Virus record (IMG/VR): IMGVR_UViG_3300023110_000083
Coordinates: 1-38,694 of that record
Length of the DNA: 38,694 nucleotides
DNA from: a virus
Reading direction: 5' to 3' (one strand)
A model generated the notes under the pieces. That model saw only the letters and a list, made by a program, of their open reading frames with translations, searched no databases and was not told where the DNA came from. The position numbers were made by a program, and so were the translations under genes. Below are positions 14,133-21,828 of the stretch, piece by piece. Each line of letters begins with the position of its first letter. Position 1 is the stretch's first letter.

Positions 14133-14163
14133 CAAAATTAATCAAATAGATTCTTTTTTCCAA
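14133..14163 (-). promoter_or_regulatory. Bacteroidota-type promoter for the ATPase-PcfJ pair
   Basis: On the minus strand TTG (14161-14163), exactly 20 bases, then TAATTTTG (14133-14140) match the TTG/TAnnTTTG consensus without mismatch. Only five bases separate the box from the ATG at 14127, which implies a leaderless message and argues for that start. Confidence 0.65.
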
Positions 14164-14171
14164 CTATTTAT
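14164..14171 (+). promoter_or_regulatory. Late-promoter-like motif CTATTTAT before the neck genes
   Basis: CTATTTATAATTAAAAC ends 18 bases before the ATG at 14190. It lies directly beside the divergent host-type promoter of the minus ATPase gene. Confidence 0.5.
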
Positions 14172-14189
14172 AATTAAAACTTAATAATC

Positions 14190-14480
14190 ATGAATATAAG
14201 TGCTAATTATCGCGTTATCCCATTGTCTGGTACAGTGACTGAAGGCGTACTTGGAGATGGAGTTACAGCAAGTAGTGTTCACACAGTATATTGTATAGCT
14301 CCAGGTAGTGTTACAATAGAAGCTAAAGGTGGAGGTTCTTTTACTTTTACTGCTGCTGCTGCAAACGAATATGTTAATGTAGTTGTAAAACAACTTACTG
14401 TTAATAGCGGTACTTTCATAGGTTTTAAATCTAAAGATGATAGCTATCAATGGGGACCACAATTTGGACCTCCAAACTAA
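14190..14480 (+). CDS. Small virion protein, possible decoration or spike-type beta protein
   Basis: 96 residues, nearly all predicted beta strand, rich in Gly, Ala, Thr and Val with few charges. GSFTFTAAAANEYVNVVVKQ followed by LTVNSGTFIGF recalls a widespread class of small phage virion proteins. Their final strands read roughly as VKRV...GTTA..I. The role is unproven; head decoration, neck whisker or spike are all possible. It is the first gene of the plus operon with the gp13- and gp14-like genes, 13 bases before gp13, which favours a virion role. Confidence 0.7.
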   Translation: MNISANYRVIPLSGTVTEGVLGDGVTASSVHTVYCIAPGSVTIEAKGGGSFTFTAAAANEYVNVVVKQLTVNSGTFIGFKSKDDSYQWGPQFGPPN

Positions 14481-14493
14481 AATAATTTAAAAA

Positions 14494-15723
14494 ATGGGTC
14501 AAGGTTTTGGTTACTGTGAAATAATTTCTGAAGATTGTCTTAGTGGAATGACTGAGCAACAAATCTCTAGAATATACAGGAGAATTAGAAGAAAATTAGG
14601 CGAACCTGTTATGGGTGTTGAGCTAGAAGACGAACAATTAGAAGAGTCTTTATGCGAAGCTATTGAAGAATATTCTTCTTATATTCACCAGTGGGCACTA
14701 GAGAATAGATTGTCTCAAATGCTTGGTCTTCCTAATGAAATTGATTTTACATTAAAATTTGTATCTCAAAATTTTGGATTTGAAAGAACTTTTTCAACTG
14801 CATACGCAGAACAAGTTAATGGTCTTGGAGGGGTAAATAGTAATAGAGAGCTAAAATTAGCGTCAATAACTTTAACTGCTGGTACTCAAGATTATATTAT
14901 ACCTGCAGGACAAGAGTTGAATGAGGTTCTTTGGTTTACTCCAAACTTTATAAACCTTTTTGGTTTAGACCCTTTTGCCAATTCTAATATAGCATTTTCT
15001 GAATTTGGTGCTTCATTTGCAGGTCACACTCTTTATCATGTTATGCCAGTATATGATACAATTCTAACTGCACAAGCAGCTGAACTTAGAAATAAAGTAA
15101 GGGGGTCTGAATATTCTTATAGAGTTAGAGGTGGAGCAAATGGAACTAAAGTAATATCTTTATATCCTATTCCAAGAATAAATACAACTGCAGGATTAGG
15201 GGCTTCAAATATGGGTATTGGAGGTGGAGCAGGAACTCCAGGTACTTTATTTTACTATTATTATGACAAATTAGGTATTGGAGGAAATGATGCATTAAGT
15301 GGTAACACTGCAAACCCAGGATATACAGGAAGCACAAATTCTATAGATGGATTGCCAAATCAAGGAAATGGTTTAGTATCAGGACCTTCAGATGCTAAGC
15401 TTTACAATATCAGATATAACGAATTAAATGACCCAGCAAAAACTTGGGTTAAAAAATATGCTCAAGCAAATGCGAAAGAACTTCTAGGATTAGGTGTTAG
15501 AGGTAAGTTTTCAGGTGAATTACCTATACCAGACGCTTCTCTTACTTTAAATTCGGGCGATTTAATAACGAATGGAAGAGAAGATATGAGGTTATTAAAA
15601 GAAGAATTAAGAGACCTTTTAGATAGATTGAATTACAAAGCTTTACTTGAGAACAATGCTCTTATGCAAGAATATGTTAACAAAACTCTTAGTTTTGGAC
15701 CTTTACCTATTTATATAGGATAA
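14494..15723 (+). CDS. gp13: Neck protein (T4 gp13-like)
   Basis: 409 residues. Similarity to T4 gp13, the head-completion neck protein that joins the portal to the tail with gp14, is visible at both ends. The N-terminus contains RRIRRKLGEPVMGVELEDEQ and a helix EAIEEYSSYIHQWALENRL, matching the gp13 start (LRRLGAPIINVEL, ALELYGEYH). The C-terminus has WVKKYAQANAKELLG (~318-332), MRLLKEELRDLLDRL and the final FGPLPIYIG, matching WVKDYATALAKELNG and the final PPFGILVG in T4. It is about 100 residues longer than T4 gp13 (309), with Gly/Ala/Asn-rich inserts around 245-300. It is followed by the gp14-like gene after 10 bases. Confidence 0.9.
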   Translation: MGQGFGYCEIISEDCLSGMTEQQISRIYRRIRRKLGEPVMGVELEDEQLEESLCEAIEEYSSYIHQWALENRLSQMLGLPNEIDFTLKFVSQNFGFERTFSTAYAEQVNGLGGVNSNRELKLASITLTAGTQDYIIPAGQELNEVLWFTPNFINLFGLDPFANSNIAFSEFGASFAGHTLYHVMPVYDTILTAQAAELRNKVRGSEYSYRVRGGANGTKVISLYPIPRINTTAGLGASNMGIGGGAGTPGTLFYYYYDKLGIGGNDALSGNTANPGYTGSTNSIDGLPNQGNGLVSGPSDAKLYNIRYNELNDPAKTWVKKYAQANAKELLGLGVRGKFSGELPIPDASLTLNSGDLITNGREDMRLLKEELRDLLDRLNYKALLENNALMQEYVNKTLSFGPLPIYIG

Positions 15724-15733
15724 TATATAATTT

Positions 15734-16297
15734 ATGGCAAGAAATTCCGAAAATAATAATAGGGATAGACTTCTTAATAGAAATATGCCCAAACCAGAAG
15801 AAGCTAAAAATTTAGATTCTTCTCAAAAAGGTATTAAATTATTTTTCGGAGAAAAAGAAAGAAGGTTTTTTGAAAGTTCAGGAAGAGAAATAAGTGAAGA
15901 AATACTTCAAGAATCATTTATACTTTATAGAATTGATTATCAAAAAACTCAAACTCACGAACTATACGGAGAATCTAAAAATAAACTTTATTTACCACCA
16001 GTAGAAGTTTTCGGAAGAATAAATGTAGAAGCAATGGGGCCAGAGTATATGTCTCCAGGCGGATTAATAAGAAAAGGTTACGGAAATATAACGGCGAGCA
16101 TATATGTTTCACATTTAGATGAGTTAAACGCCGAGATAAGAATGGGGGATTTTGTTTACCACAAAGGTAATTACTATGAAATAACAGATGATGGAAGTTC
16201 TAATGTAGATAACCAACATTCTTGGGGTGGTGATAAGTTGTTCTCAATTACTATTAAGGGTGTTGAGGTTAACACTGATGTTTTTAGCGCAAGATAA
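15734..16297 (+). CDS. gp14: Neck protein (T4 gp14-like)
   Basis: 187 residues, shorter than T4 gp14 (256). Features consistent with gp14 are the early helix ISEEILQESFILYRIDYQKT, then HELYGESKNKLYLPPVEVFG (corresponding to the FGEDLKNKF region). A beta-rich core follows (ASIYVSHLDELNAEIRMGDF, VYHKGNYYEITDDG) where T4 has EGDLIYFPMDNSLFEI. It should partner the gp13-like protein to seal the packaged head and form the tail attachment site. The gene order (gp13, gp14, then gp15 after an antisense insert) supports the call more than raw identity does. Confidence 0.82.
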   Translation: MARNSENNNRDRLLNRNMPKPEEAKNLDSSQKGIKLFFGEKERRFFESSGREISEEILQESFILYRIDYQKTQTHELYGESKNKLYLPPVEVFGRINVEAMGPEYMSPGGLIRKGYGNITASIYVSHLDELNAEIRMGDFVYHKGNYYEITDDGSSNVDNQHSWGGDKLFSITIKGVEVNTDVFSAR

Positions 16298-16385
16298 AAA
16301 CAATTACTATACTTACTATATAGATATTAATCCGCCGTATGTTAGTAAAATTAGTTGCACAGTTTAAAAAAATATAATCATTTAT

Positions 16386-17159
16386 TTAAAGATTACTAAT
16401 ATTAAATCCAACATTTTTCATAATAGAAGCATTTTTATGGCTGTAGTAATATTTGCCTTTTACCAAATTTCCAAAATCTAAAAGTTCATTAAACTCTTTT
16501 CTTGTACACTCTAATATGGGTATACTTTTCTTTTGTATTGAAAAAATGCCTAAATCTACCATTTTTAAAAGTTGATTGTACCCAGTCATTTTAGTTTTTA
16601 AAAACATATCACCAATAGTTCTGCAACAAATAAAAGTATCAAAATTTATCCTTTCACTCTCAATTGACCTATTTAAAGATAATTTTAGATTTTCATCTTT
16701 TATCTTTTTTACTTGGTCTTTTTTCCGCATAATCGAGTTGGACTTACTTTTGATAGTATATTTTTGCTTATTGATGTTATTAATTAAAATTTTTGAATAT
16801 AATCTCGTTTTTATAGTTTGTACACTATCTGATTTATGAAATAATACAGAACCACATCTACTATTTTGCTTTATACCATATAGTTTAGATATTTTTCTAA
16901 TAGAAGAAAATGTTATATTTTCTTTTCCCCTCTTATTTTTAACAACTTTTATAACACCCATTTTTTTCATTATTGATAAGTGTTTTTTTATAGAGTTAGG
17001 AGAAACATCTATTAGTCTTGCAGCTTTTCTTAAAGAAAAGTCATATATCGTAGAATTGGAATAAAGATATTTTAATTTTATAAAATAAGAGAATGTTAAA
17101 ATTTGGTCACATTCTATCAATTTATTTATAAAACTATGTGTAATTCTTACTTTATTCAA
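16386..17159 (-). CDS. Winged-helix DNA-binding protein, likely regulator
   Basis: 257 residues. The first helix-turn-helix unit at ~41-78 reads FSLRKAARLIDVSPNSIKKH followed by LSIMKKMGVIKVV, a typical replication-initiator or regulator layout. A second unit at ~175-212 (TIGDMFLKTKMTGYNQLLKM) looks similar. A basic Lys/Ser-rich linker (~130-165) lies between. The start is a TTG at 17157-17159 because no ATG occurs near; a host-type promoter 16 bases upstream supports it. It is inserted antisense between the gp14- and gp15-like genes. It probably controls phage or host transcription early in infection; the target is unknown. Confidence 0.72.
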   Translation of the reverse strand: MNKVRITHSFINKLIECDQILTFSYFIKLKYLYSNSTIYDFSLRKAARLIDVSPNSIKKHLSIMKKMGVIKVVKNKRGKENITFSSIRKISKLYGIKQNSRCGSVLFHKSDSVQTIKTRLYSKILINNINKQKYTIKSKSNSIMRKKDQVKKIKDENLKLSLNRSIESERINFDTFICCRTIGDMFLKTKMTGYNQLLKMVDLGIFSIQKKSIPILECTRKEFNELLDFGNLVKGKYYYSHKNASIMKNVGFNISNL

Positions 17160-17174
17160 AAAATTAGATTTTTG

Positions 17175-17205
17175 CGAATATAATGTTATAAAAAATAAAA
17201 AACAA
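17175..17205 (-). promoter_or_regulatory. Bacteroidota-type promoter for the winged-helix gene
   Basis: On the minus strand TTG (17203-17205), 20 bases, then TATATTCG (17175-17182), one mismatch from TAnnTTTG. The proposed TTG start codon lies 15 bases downstream. Confidence 0.5.
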
Positions 17206-17227
17206 TACCTTATTGTAAAATTAATTT

Positions 17228-17235
17228 CTATTTAT
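17228..17235 (+). promoter_or_regulatory. Late-promoter-like motif CTATTTAT before the gp15-like gene
   Basis: CTATTTATAAAAAAGAG ends 16 bases before the ATG at 17252. It sits next to the divergent host-type promoter at 17175-17205. Confidence 0.5.
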
Positions 17236-17251
17236 AAAAAAGAGATAAATA

Positions 17252-17968
17252 ATGTCTGTTCAAAGAAACATCAATAAAAGACTAAACGAAAACTATAAAA
17301 ACACAAATTACTTACCTCAAAAATTATTATTAGAAGATATTGATAGAGGTATGAGAGATTTTATTGTAGATATAGGAATAACAGTAGAAAACGCAGATAA
17401 AAAAGCTGCAGAAGTACCAGTTATTTTTTTAACTCAAGAAAGATGGGCTGAATTTAAAATGAACTGGAAGTTTTTAAAGGATGAAAGTGGAGAAGAAATA
17501 ACAATGCCTTTTATGACTCTAAGAAGAACAGGAGTTAGAAAAGGAAGTTCACCGCTAAAAAGAACAATACCAAAAAAATTAAAATTTCAATATGTTAAAA
17601 TTCCTTCATTTGATGGGGTTTTAGGTGGGTATGAAATGTATAAAATACCTCAACCTACTTGGGTTGATGTTGAATATGAATTAAGATTTGTCACACATTA
17701 TATGCAAGATGTAAACATTTCTTATGAAAAAATGTTAGAAGAAACTTATTCTGACGGTCAAGGATATATGAAAATAAATGGATATGATATTCCATCAATA
17801 CTAGGAGACCCGTCTGAAGATAACACTGTAGACACTATAGATGCAGATAGATATTTTCAACTAGTATACCCTATAACTGTACATTCAAGAATAGTAGACC
17901 CGAATAAATTCGAGAGAGTTCAAACTGTTACAAAAATTTCTATAGAAATTCAAGAAGATGAATGTTAG
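17252..17968 (+). CDS. gp15: Tail completion and sheath stabiliser (T4 gp15-like)
   Basis: 238 residues (T4 gp15 has 272). T4 gp15 forms the hexameric cap on the finished tail that binds the neck. Matching blocks are EVPVIFLTQERWAEFKMNWK (T4 VPITYASKEHFMMKLNKW), MPFMTLRRTGV (T4 ETILPRINL) and WVDVEYELRFVTHYMQDVN (T4 MIYELSIFTRYEDDM). Near the end come FQLVYPITVHSRIVDP and VTKISIEIQE, in the place of T4 RRIEWSLTFEVNGWM. The position directly before the sheath gene agrees. Some divergence leaves room for another neck or terminator role, but gp15 is the best fit. Confidence 0.85.
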   Translation: MSVQRNINKRLNENYKNTNYLPQKLLLEDIDRGMRDFIVDIGITVENADKKAAEVPVIFLTQERWAEFKMNWKFLKDESGEEITMPFMTLRRTGVRKGSSPLKRTIPKKLKFQYVKIPSFDGVLGGYEMYKIPQPTWVDVEYELRFVTHYMQDVNISYEKMLEETYSDGQGYMKINGYDIPSILGDPSEDNTVDTIDADRYFQLVYPITVHSRIVDPNKFERVQTVTKISIEIQEDEC

Positions 17969-17985
17969 TTTTATGTTTTTTTATC

Positions 17986-17993
17986 CTATTTAT
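17986..17993 (+). promoter_or_regulatory. Late-promoter-like motif CTATTTAT before the sheath gene
   Basis: CTATTTATTGTAAAAC ends 34 bases before the ATG at 18028. It falls in the gap after gp15. Confidence 0.5.
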
Positions 17994-18027
17994 TGTAAAA
18001 CATTATAAAATTTAAAATAATAAGCAG

Positions 18028-20367
18028 ATGGCAACTATATTCGTATCACCGGGAGTTTACACTAGAGAACAAGATTTTTCAGTATTTGCTTCAAGAGTTG
18101 GATTAACAAAATTAGGGCTAGTAGGACTAACAGAAAAAGGACCTGCATTTGAACCTACCAACGTAAGAAGTACAGATGAATATCTTTTTAGATTTGGTAA
18201 CACAAGCTCCTCATTAGCACTTCCATATGTAGCTAATTCTTTTTTAACTCAATCTAGTGAGTTATCAGTAACTAGAGTATTAGGAAAGGAAGGGTTTACA
18301 AATTCAAAAGCATGGTTAATAACAGCAGAAAGTGCTAATTCCGATTATAACGGAGCAACTATCGCTGTATTAAGAAGTAAATCTTCAGATAATGGAACAA
18401 CTTTTTTACAATCAAATGAAACTGATTTAGAAATTGGAAACGTTACTGCAGGAGCTCCTTTATCTGACTTTACTCTTAGCGCTTCAACTGGGCCTTTTAG
18501 TGCTTATACTTTAAGTATGAACTTAGATGAAAGCACAAGCGGTTATATATTAAATGTTTTAGGTCAAAATCCTAAAAAATTAGCAGGAGACTATGGAGTT
18601 TATGTAGAAGCTATTTATTCTCACTTTGTAAGAGAGGCAGCAGACAGAGGCGATATAAGCGGTATAACTGCAAATTTAGTTTATACAGCTGCAGAAACTG
18701 CTTATACTGATTATACTTCTCCTTATACAAATCCATTTACTCCAAAAGTTGTGTCAAATGTAGTTGGAGGCGAAGTTAGAGATTTGTTTACTTTCCAATC
18801 TATTTCAGATGGTAATGCAGCAAACAGAGAAATTAAAATATCTATAAGTAATATTGATGTAGTAACAAAAACATTTGATGTTGTTATTAGAGATTTTAAT
18901 GACACCGATGCTAGTGCTTTCCAAACTGCTTTAGAAAGATTTAGGGGAGTAACAATGAATCCAAATGATAGAAACTATATAGCTAGAGTTATAGGTACTA
19001 CAGATGAAGAATATCCTAGAAATTCATTATTTGTAACTCTTGATATGGAAGAAGGACATCCAACAAATGTTGTTCCTGCAGGTTTTAGAGGATACAAACA
19101 AAGACAAGTTGGAATGAGTGGAGAAACAGCTGCTCCTATGTATTATAAAACTTCTTATCTTTCTGGAGATTCTGTAAATAGAACTTTCTTAGGAATTTCA
19201 GAATTAGCTTATACTGGATTTACTTCAGACCAAGTAAGCTTTAGTAAAGTTATAAGTACAGTAGAAAAAGATTTCTTTAAATATATACCTTCTGAAGATA
19301 ATGTAACAGTTAAAGGTTTCCACTTAGAAAGTACAGCACCAGCTGCAGGATTTACTACAGGAGATAAAGTTTCAATAACTGGCTACACAAAAGCACAACT
19401 TAAGTTTACTCTTGCTCCTTCAAAAGGTTTTGATGGATGGAATCAATACAAAGACCCTACTTTTACTTCAAACATTGCAGACTTATCAAATAGAAATGCA
19501 TTTAAAGAAGCTATAGATAAAGTACAAAATCCAGAAGAAGTAGATATTAACTTATTTGCAACTCCAGGAATAGATTTTTCAACCAACGAAGAAGTTGTAA
19601 AGTATGCTTTAGAAAAAATAGAAGATAGAGCAGACACTCTTTATATAATGGATTCTCCTAGGCTTAGTGATGAGATTTCAAAAGGAACTCCAGAACAAGT
19701 TGTTCTTGCTATGCAAGATACAGGTATTGACTCTAACTATGCAGCAACTTACTGGCCTTGGGTACAAATAGAAGACCAAACAACAGGTAAGTTTGTTTAT
19801 ATATCTCCTACTGCTGAAGTTGTTAAAGCTATAGGATTAACTGACAACATTGCATTCCCTTGGTTTGCACCAGCTGGTATCAATAGAGGTACTATGGGAG
19901 ACTCAGTTAGAAGGGCAGATGTTAAGTTAAGCCAAACTGATAGAGATACATTGTATGATGGAAGAATAAATCCAATTGCAACTTTTGTACAACAAGGAGT
20001 TGTAATTTATGGACAAAAAACTCTTCAAATCAGACAATCTGCTTTAGATAGAATTAATGTAAGAAGATTACTACTTCAAATAAGAAGAGTGGTAGCTGCA
20101 ACTTCTCAGACTTTATTGTTTGAGCAAAATGACCAAACATTAAGAGACCAATTCTTATCAAAAGTAGAACCTTTATTATTACAAATTCAAAACCAAAGAG
20201 GTTTAACTGGATTTAGAGTTATAATGGATGAGTCTAACAATCCACCTGAAGTTGTTGATAGAAACACATTAGTTGGTAAGATTCAATTGAAACCTACAAG
20301 AACTGCAGAATTTATTGATTTAACATTCCAAGTTCTTCCTACTGGTGCTAGGTTTGAAGACTTCTAA
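18028..20367 (+). CDS. gp18: Contractile tail sheath protein (T4 gp18-like)
   Basis: 779 residues, longer than T4 gp18 (659). It forms the outer tail cylinder that contracts to drive the tube through the cell envelope. The start is typical: FVSPGVYTREQDFS, then TKLGLVGLTEKGPAFEPTNV and a DEYLFRFGN segment (~1-60). The conserved C-terminal core (~570-779) includes TYWPWVQIED, FPWFAPAGINRG, INPIATFVQQGVVIYGQKTL, LDRINVRRLLLQIRR and the final TAEFIDLTFQVLPTG. The variable middle (~140-480) has several Ser/Thr-rich beta insertions and forms the exposed outer domains. It has its own promoter-like motif and terminator, in line with high expression. Confidence 0.96.
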   Translation: MATIFVSPGVYTREQDFSVFASRVGLTKLGLVGLTEKGPAFEPTNVRSTDEYLFRFGNTSSSLALPYVANSFLTQSSELSVTRVLGKEGFTNSKAWLITAESANSDYNGATIAVLRSKSSDNGTTFLQSNETDLEIGNVTAGAPLSDFTLSASTGPFSAYTLSMNLDESTSGYILNVLGQNPKKLAGDYGVYVEAIYSHFVREAADRGDISGITANLVYTAAETAYTDYTSPYTNPFTPKVVSNVVGGEVRDLFTFQSISDGNAANREIKISISNIDVVTKTFDVVIRDFNDTDASAFQTALERFRGVTMNPNDRNYIARVIGTTDEEYPRNSLFVTLDMEEGHPTNVVPAGFRGYKQRQVGMSGETAAPMYYKTSYLSGDSVNRTFLGISELAYTGFTSDQVSFSKVISTVEKDFFKYIPSEDNVTVKGFHLESTAPAAGFTTGDKVSITGYTKAQLKFTLAPSKGFDGWNQYKDPTFTSNIADLSNRNAFKEAIDKVQNPEEVDINLFATPGIDFSTNEEVVKYALEKIEDRADTLYIMDSPRLSDEISKGTPEQVVLAMQDTGIDSNYAATYWPWVQIEDQTTGKFVYISPTAEVVKAIGLTDNIAFPWFAPAGINRGTMGDSVRRADVKLSQTDRDTLYDGRINPIATFVQQGVVIYGQKTLQIRQSALDRINVRRLLLQIRRVVAATSQTLLFEQNDQTLRDQFLSKVEPLLLQIQNQRGLTGFRVIMDESNNPPEVVDRNTLVGKIQLKPTRTAEFIDLTFQVLPTGARFEDF

Positions 20368-20387
20368 CAATTAGAAATATATTTTAT

Positions 20388-20416
20388 AAAGGAGGGTTTT
20401 TCCCTCCTTTTTTTTT
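20388..20416 (+). terminator. Intrinsic terminator after the sheath gene
   Basis: AAAGGAGGG and CCCTCCTTT pair around a five-T loop and are followed by a further T-run. It is a strong, compact hairpin 20 bases after the sheath stop. Confidence 0.93.
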
Positions 20417-20465
20417 AAAAAATAAAAAATTTTATAAATATAGTCCAATAATTTTTTTTACTTAA

Positions 20466-20472
20466 TATTTAT
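20466..20472 (+). promoter_or_regulatory. Late-promoter-like motif TATTTAT before the tube gene
   Basis: TAATATTTATAAATG holds the motif 33 bases before the ATG at 20506. It lies after the sheath terminator, so the tube gene needs its own promoter. Confidence 0.5.
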
Positions 20473-20505
20473 AAATGATTAAAGAAACAATTAAATTATT
20501 ATAAA

Positions 20506-20994
20506 ATGGCTGTAATGTTTAGACCAGTTCCTGTAGAACAGGAACCAAAAAGAAAAAATAGATTTGTACTAGAGTTTCCATCAGAATTAGGGATTGAATC
20601 TTTTAACGTACAAACTTCAGGAAAACCTACGATAGAAATCGGAAGTACAGAAATTCCATATATGAACACTAGTACATTCGTTGCTGGTAGATATAAATGG
20701 CAAGCAATTGACATTGAATTTATTGATGTTATTGGACCTTCTACCACTCAAAAAGTAATGGAATGGGTTAGACTTCATGCTGAATCAGCTACTGGTAGAA
20801 TGGGGTATGCAGTAGGTTACAAAAAGAATCTAGTATTAAAAGCATTAGACCCTGTAGGAGTTGAAGTTGAAAAATGGACAATGATTGGTTGCTTTATAAC
20901 CAACGCATCTTTTGACGATTATGATTACAGTGCTGATGATATTTCAAAAGTTAAGATTAACGTACAGCCTGACAGATGTCTTCTTAACGCCTAA
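20506..20994 (+). CDS. gp19: Tail tube protein (T4 gp19-like)
   Basis: 162 residues, one fewer than T4 gp19. It polymerises into the inner tube through which DNA passes. The sequence reads as a compact beta-barrel: RKNRFVLEFPSELGIESFNV, the strand pair IEIGSTEIPYMNTSTFVAGR, WQAIDIEFIDVIGPSTTQKV, a helix EWVRLHAESA, then TMIGCFITNASFDDYDYS and KVKINVQPDRCLLN. This fits the tube/Hcp-like fold. It has its own motif upstream and terminator downstream. The order sheath then tube is as in T4. Confidence 0.95.
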   Translation: MAVMFRPVPVEQEPKRKNRFVLEFPSELGIESFNVQTSGKPTIEIGSTEIPYMNTSTFVAGRYKWQAIDIEFIDVIGPSTTQKVMEWVRLHAESATGRMGYAVGYKKNLVLKALDPVGVEVEKWTMIGCFITNASFDDYDYSADDISKVKINVQPDRCLLNA

Positions 20995-21015
20995 TTAAAC
21001 TTCTAATATTAATAT

Positions 21016-21053
21016 AAAAAAAGGAGACTGTTTTAGTAACAGTCTCCTTTTTT
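21016..21053 (+). terminator. Intrinsic terminator after the tube gene
   Basis: AAGGAGACTGTT and AACAGTCTCCTT pair around a five-base loop, with an A-run before and a T-run after. It starts about 20 bases after the tube stop. Confidence 0.93.
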
Positions 21054-21057
21054 GTTA

Positions 21058-21065
21058 CTATTTAT
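21058..21065 (+). promoter_or_regulatory. Late-promoter-like motif CTATTTAT before the host-recognition module
   Basis: CTATTTATTTTAG ends 24 bases before the ATG at 21090, directly after the tube terminator. It could drive the large adhesin cluster. Confidence 0.5.
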
Positions 21066-21089
21066 TTTAGAAGAATTTATCTTTTAATT

Positions 21090-21455
21090 ATGGCTTATTT
21101 GAGGATTTATAGAGATTTTTATTGTATTCAGTCCATACCAGGCGTAACAGGAGACACTTATACGCTGATAAATGTGGAAAGTTTATCTTCTCAAGTAAAA
21201 GTTTTAGGAAATAATTCAGTAATTGAAAGTCCAATTGTTCAAAATGAATCAACAGGCAAATATTATGTTGATTTAAATCCAAATTATTATAATATAGATG
21301 ATACTTATGAAATAAATTGGATAGTAAAATATACAAGTCAAAGTCCTCAAAAGATTTTGATTACAAGATTTAAATTTAAACCTGTTGTGGTTGGTCAAAA
21401 TGTAGATATAAGATTAAACACAGAAGAAATAAGGTTAGAAATAGTTAATAGTTAG
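21090..21455 (+). CDS. Small Ig-like virion protein, probably tail or baseplate associated
   Basis: 121 residues, all beta. It has an N-terminal strand YLRIYRDFYCIQSIPGV, middle strands SQVKVLGNNSVIESPIV and GKYYVDLNPNYYNIDDTYEI, then INWIVKYTS and a final RFKFKPVVVGQNVDIRL. The GKYYVDL...DDTYEINW...Y arrangement is typical of immunoglobulin-like accessory proteins encoded before phage fibers. It should be a connector or small baseplate protein. The BppU-type gene follows after three bases. The specific role is inferred. Confidence 0.72.
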   Translation: MAYLRIYRDFYCIQSIPGVTGDTYTLINVESLSSQVKVLGNNSVIESPIVQNESTGKYYVDLNPNYYNIDDTYEINWIVKYTSQSPQKILITRFKFKPVVVGQNVDIRLNTEEIRLEIVNS

Positions 21456-21458
21456 AAT

Positions 21459-21818
21459 ATGGCAAGAGGAGAAAAACCATTTATAATAAAAAGAAATGAC
21501 ACAGCCCCAGCTTTAATAGCAACTATATATGACAAGGGTTGTTTAGGAGGTTGGAATAGATTAAACTTAAGTGCAGTTACTAGAGTGGACTTTTCTATGG
21601 TTGATGATTGTGGCGCTTTGATAGTTTCTTCTCAATCAGCTCAAACAATATCTGCTTCTAGTGGAATAATACAATATAATTGGAGAGAGGGTGATACTGC
21701 TATAGCTGGTAATTACACAGGAGAATTTGAATTGTTTTTTGGAGATGGAACAAAAATGTCTCTTCCTAGAGAAGGGGGTATAAGTATAAGAATTGCAGAA
21801 GATATTAATAATATATAA
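21459..21818 (+). CDS. BppU-type Ig-like baseplate or fiber connector protein
   Basis: 119 residues. The sequence follows a pattern I know from N-terminal domains of phage upper-baseplate proteins. It opens with FIIKRNDTAPALIATIYD, then VTRVDFSMVDDCGALIVSS, IIQYNWREGDTAIAGNYTGE and FELFFGDGTKMSLPREGG, ending ISIRIAEDI. The hallmark is W..GDTA.AG.Y..EFE..F.DG...P. Such domains bind the tail tip and hold receptor-binding proteins. Here the domain stands alone, directly upstream of the beta-helix protein. It is probably translated with the gene before it. Confidence 0.8.
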   Translation: MARGEKPFIIKRNDTAPALIATIYDKGCLGGWNRLNLSAVTRVDFSMVDDCGALIVSSQSAQTISASSGIIQYNWREGDTAIAGNYTGEFELFFGDGTKMSLPREGGISIRIAEDINNI

Positions 21819-21828
21819 AGACTAGAAA

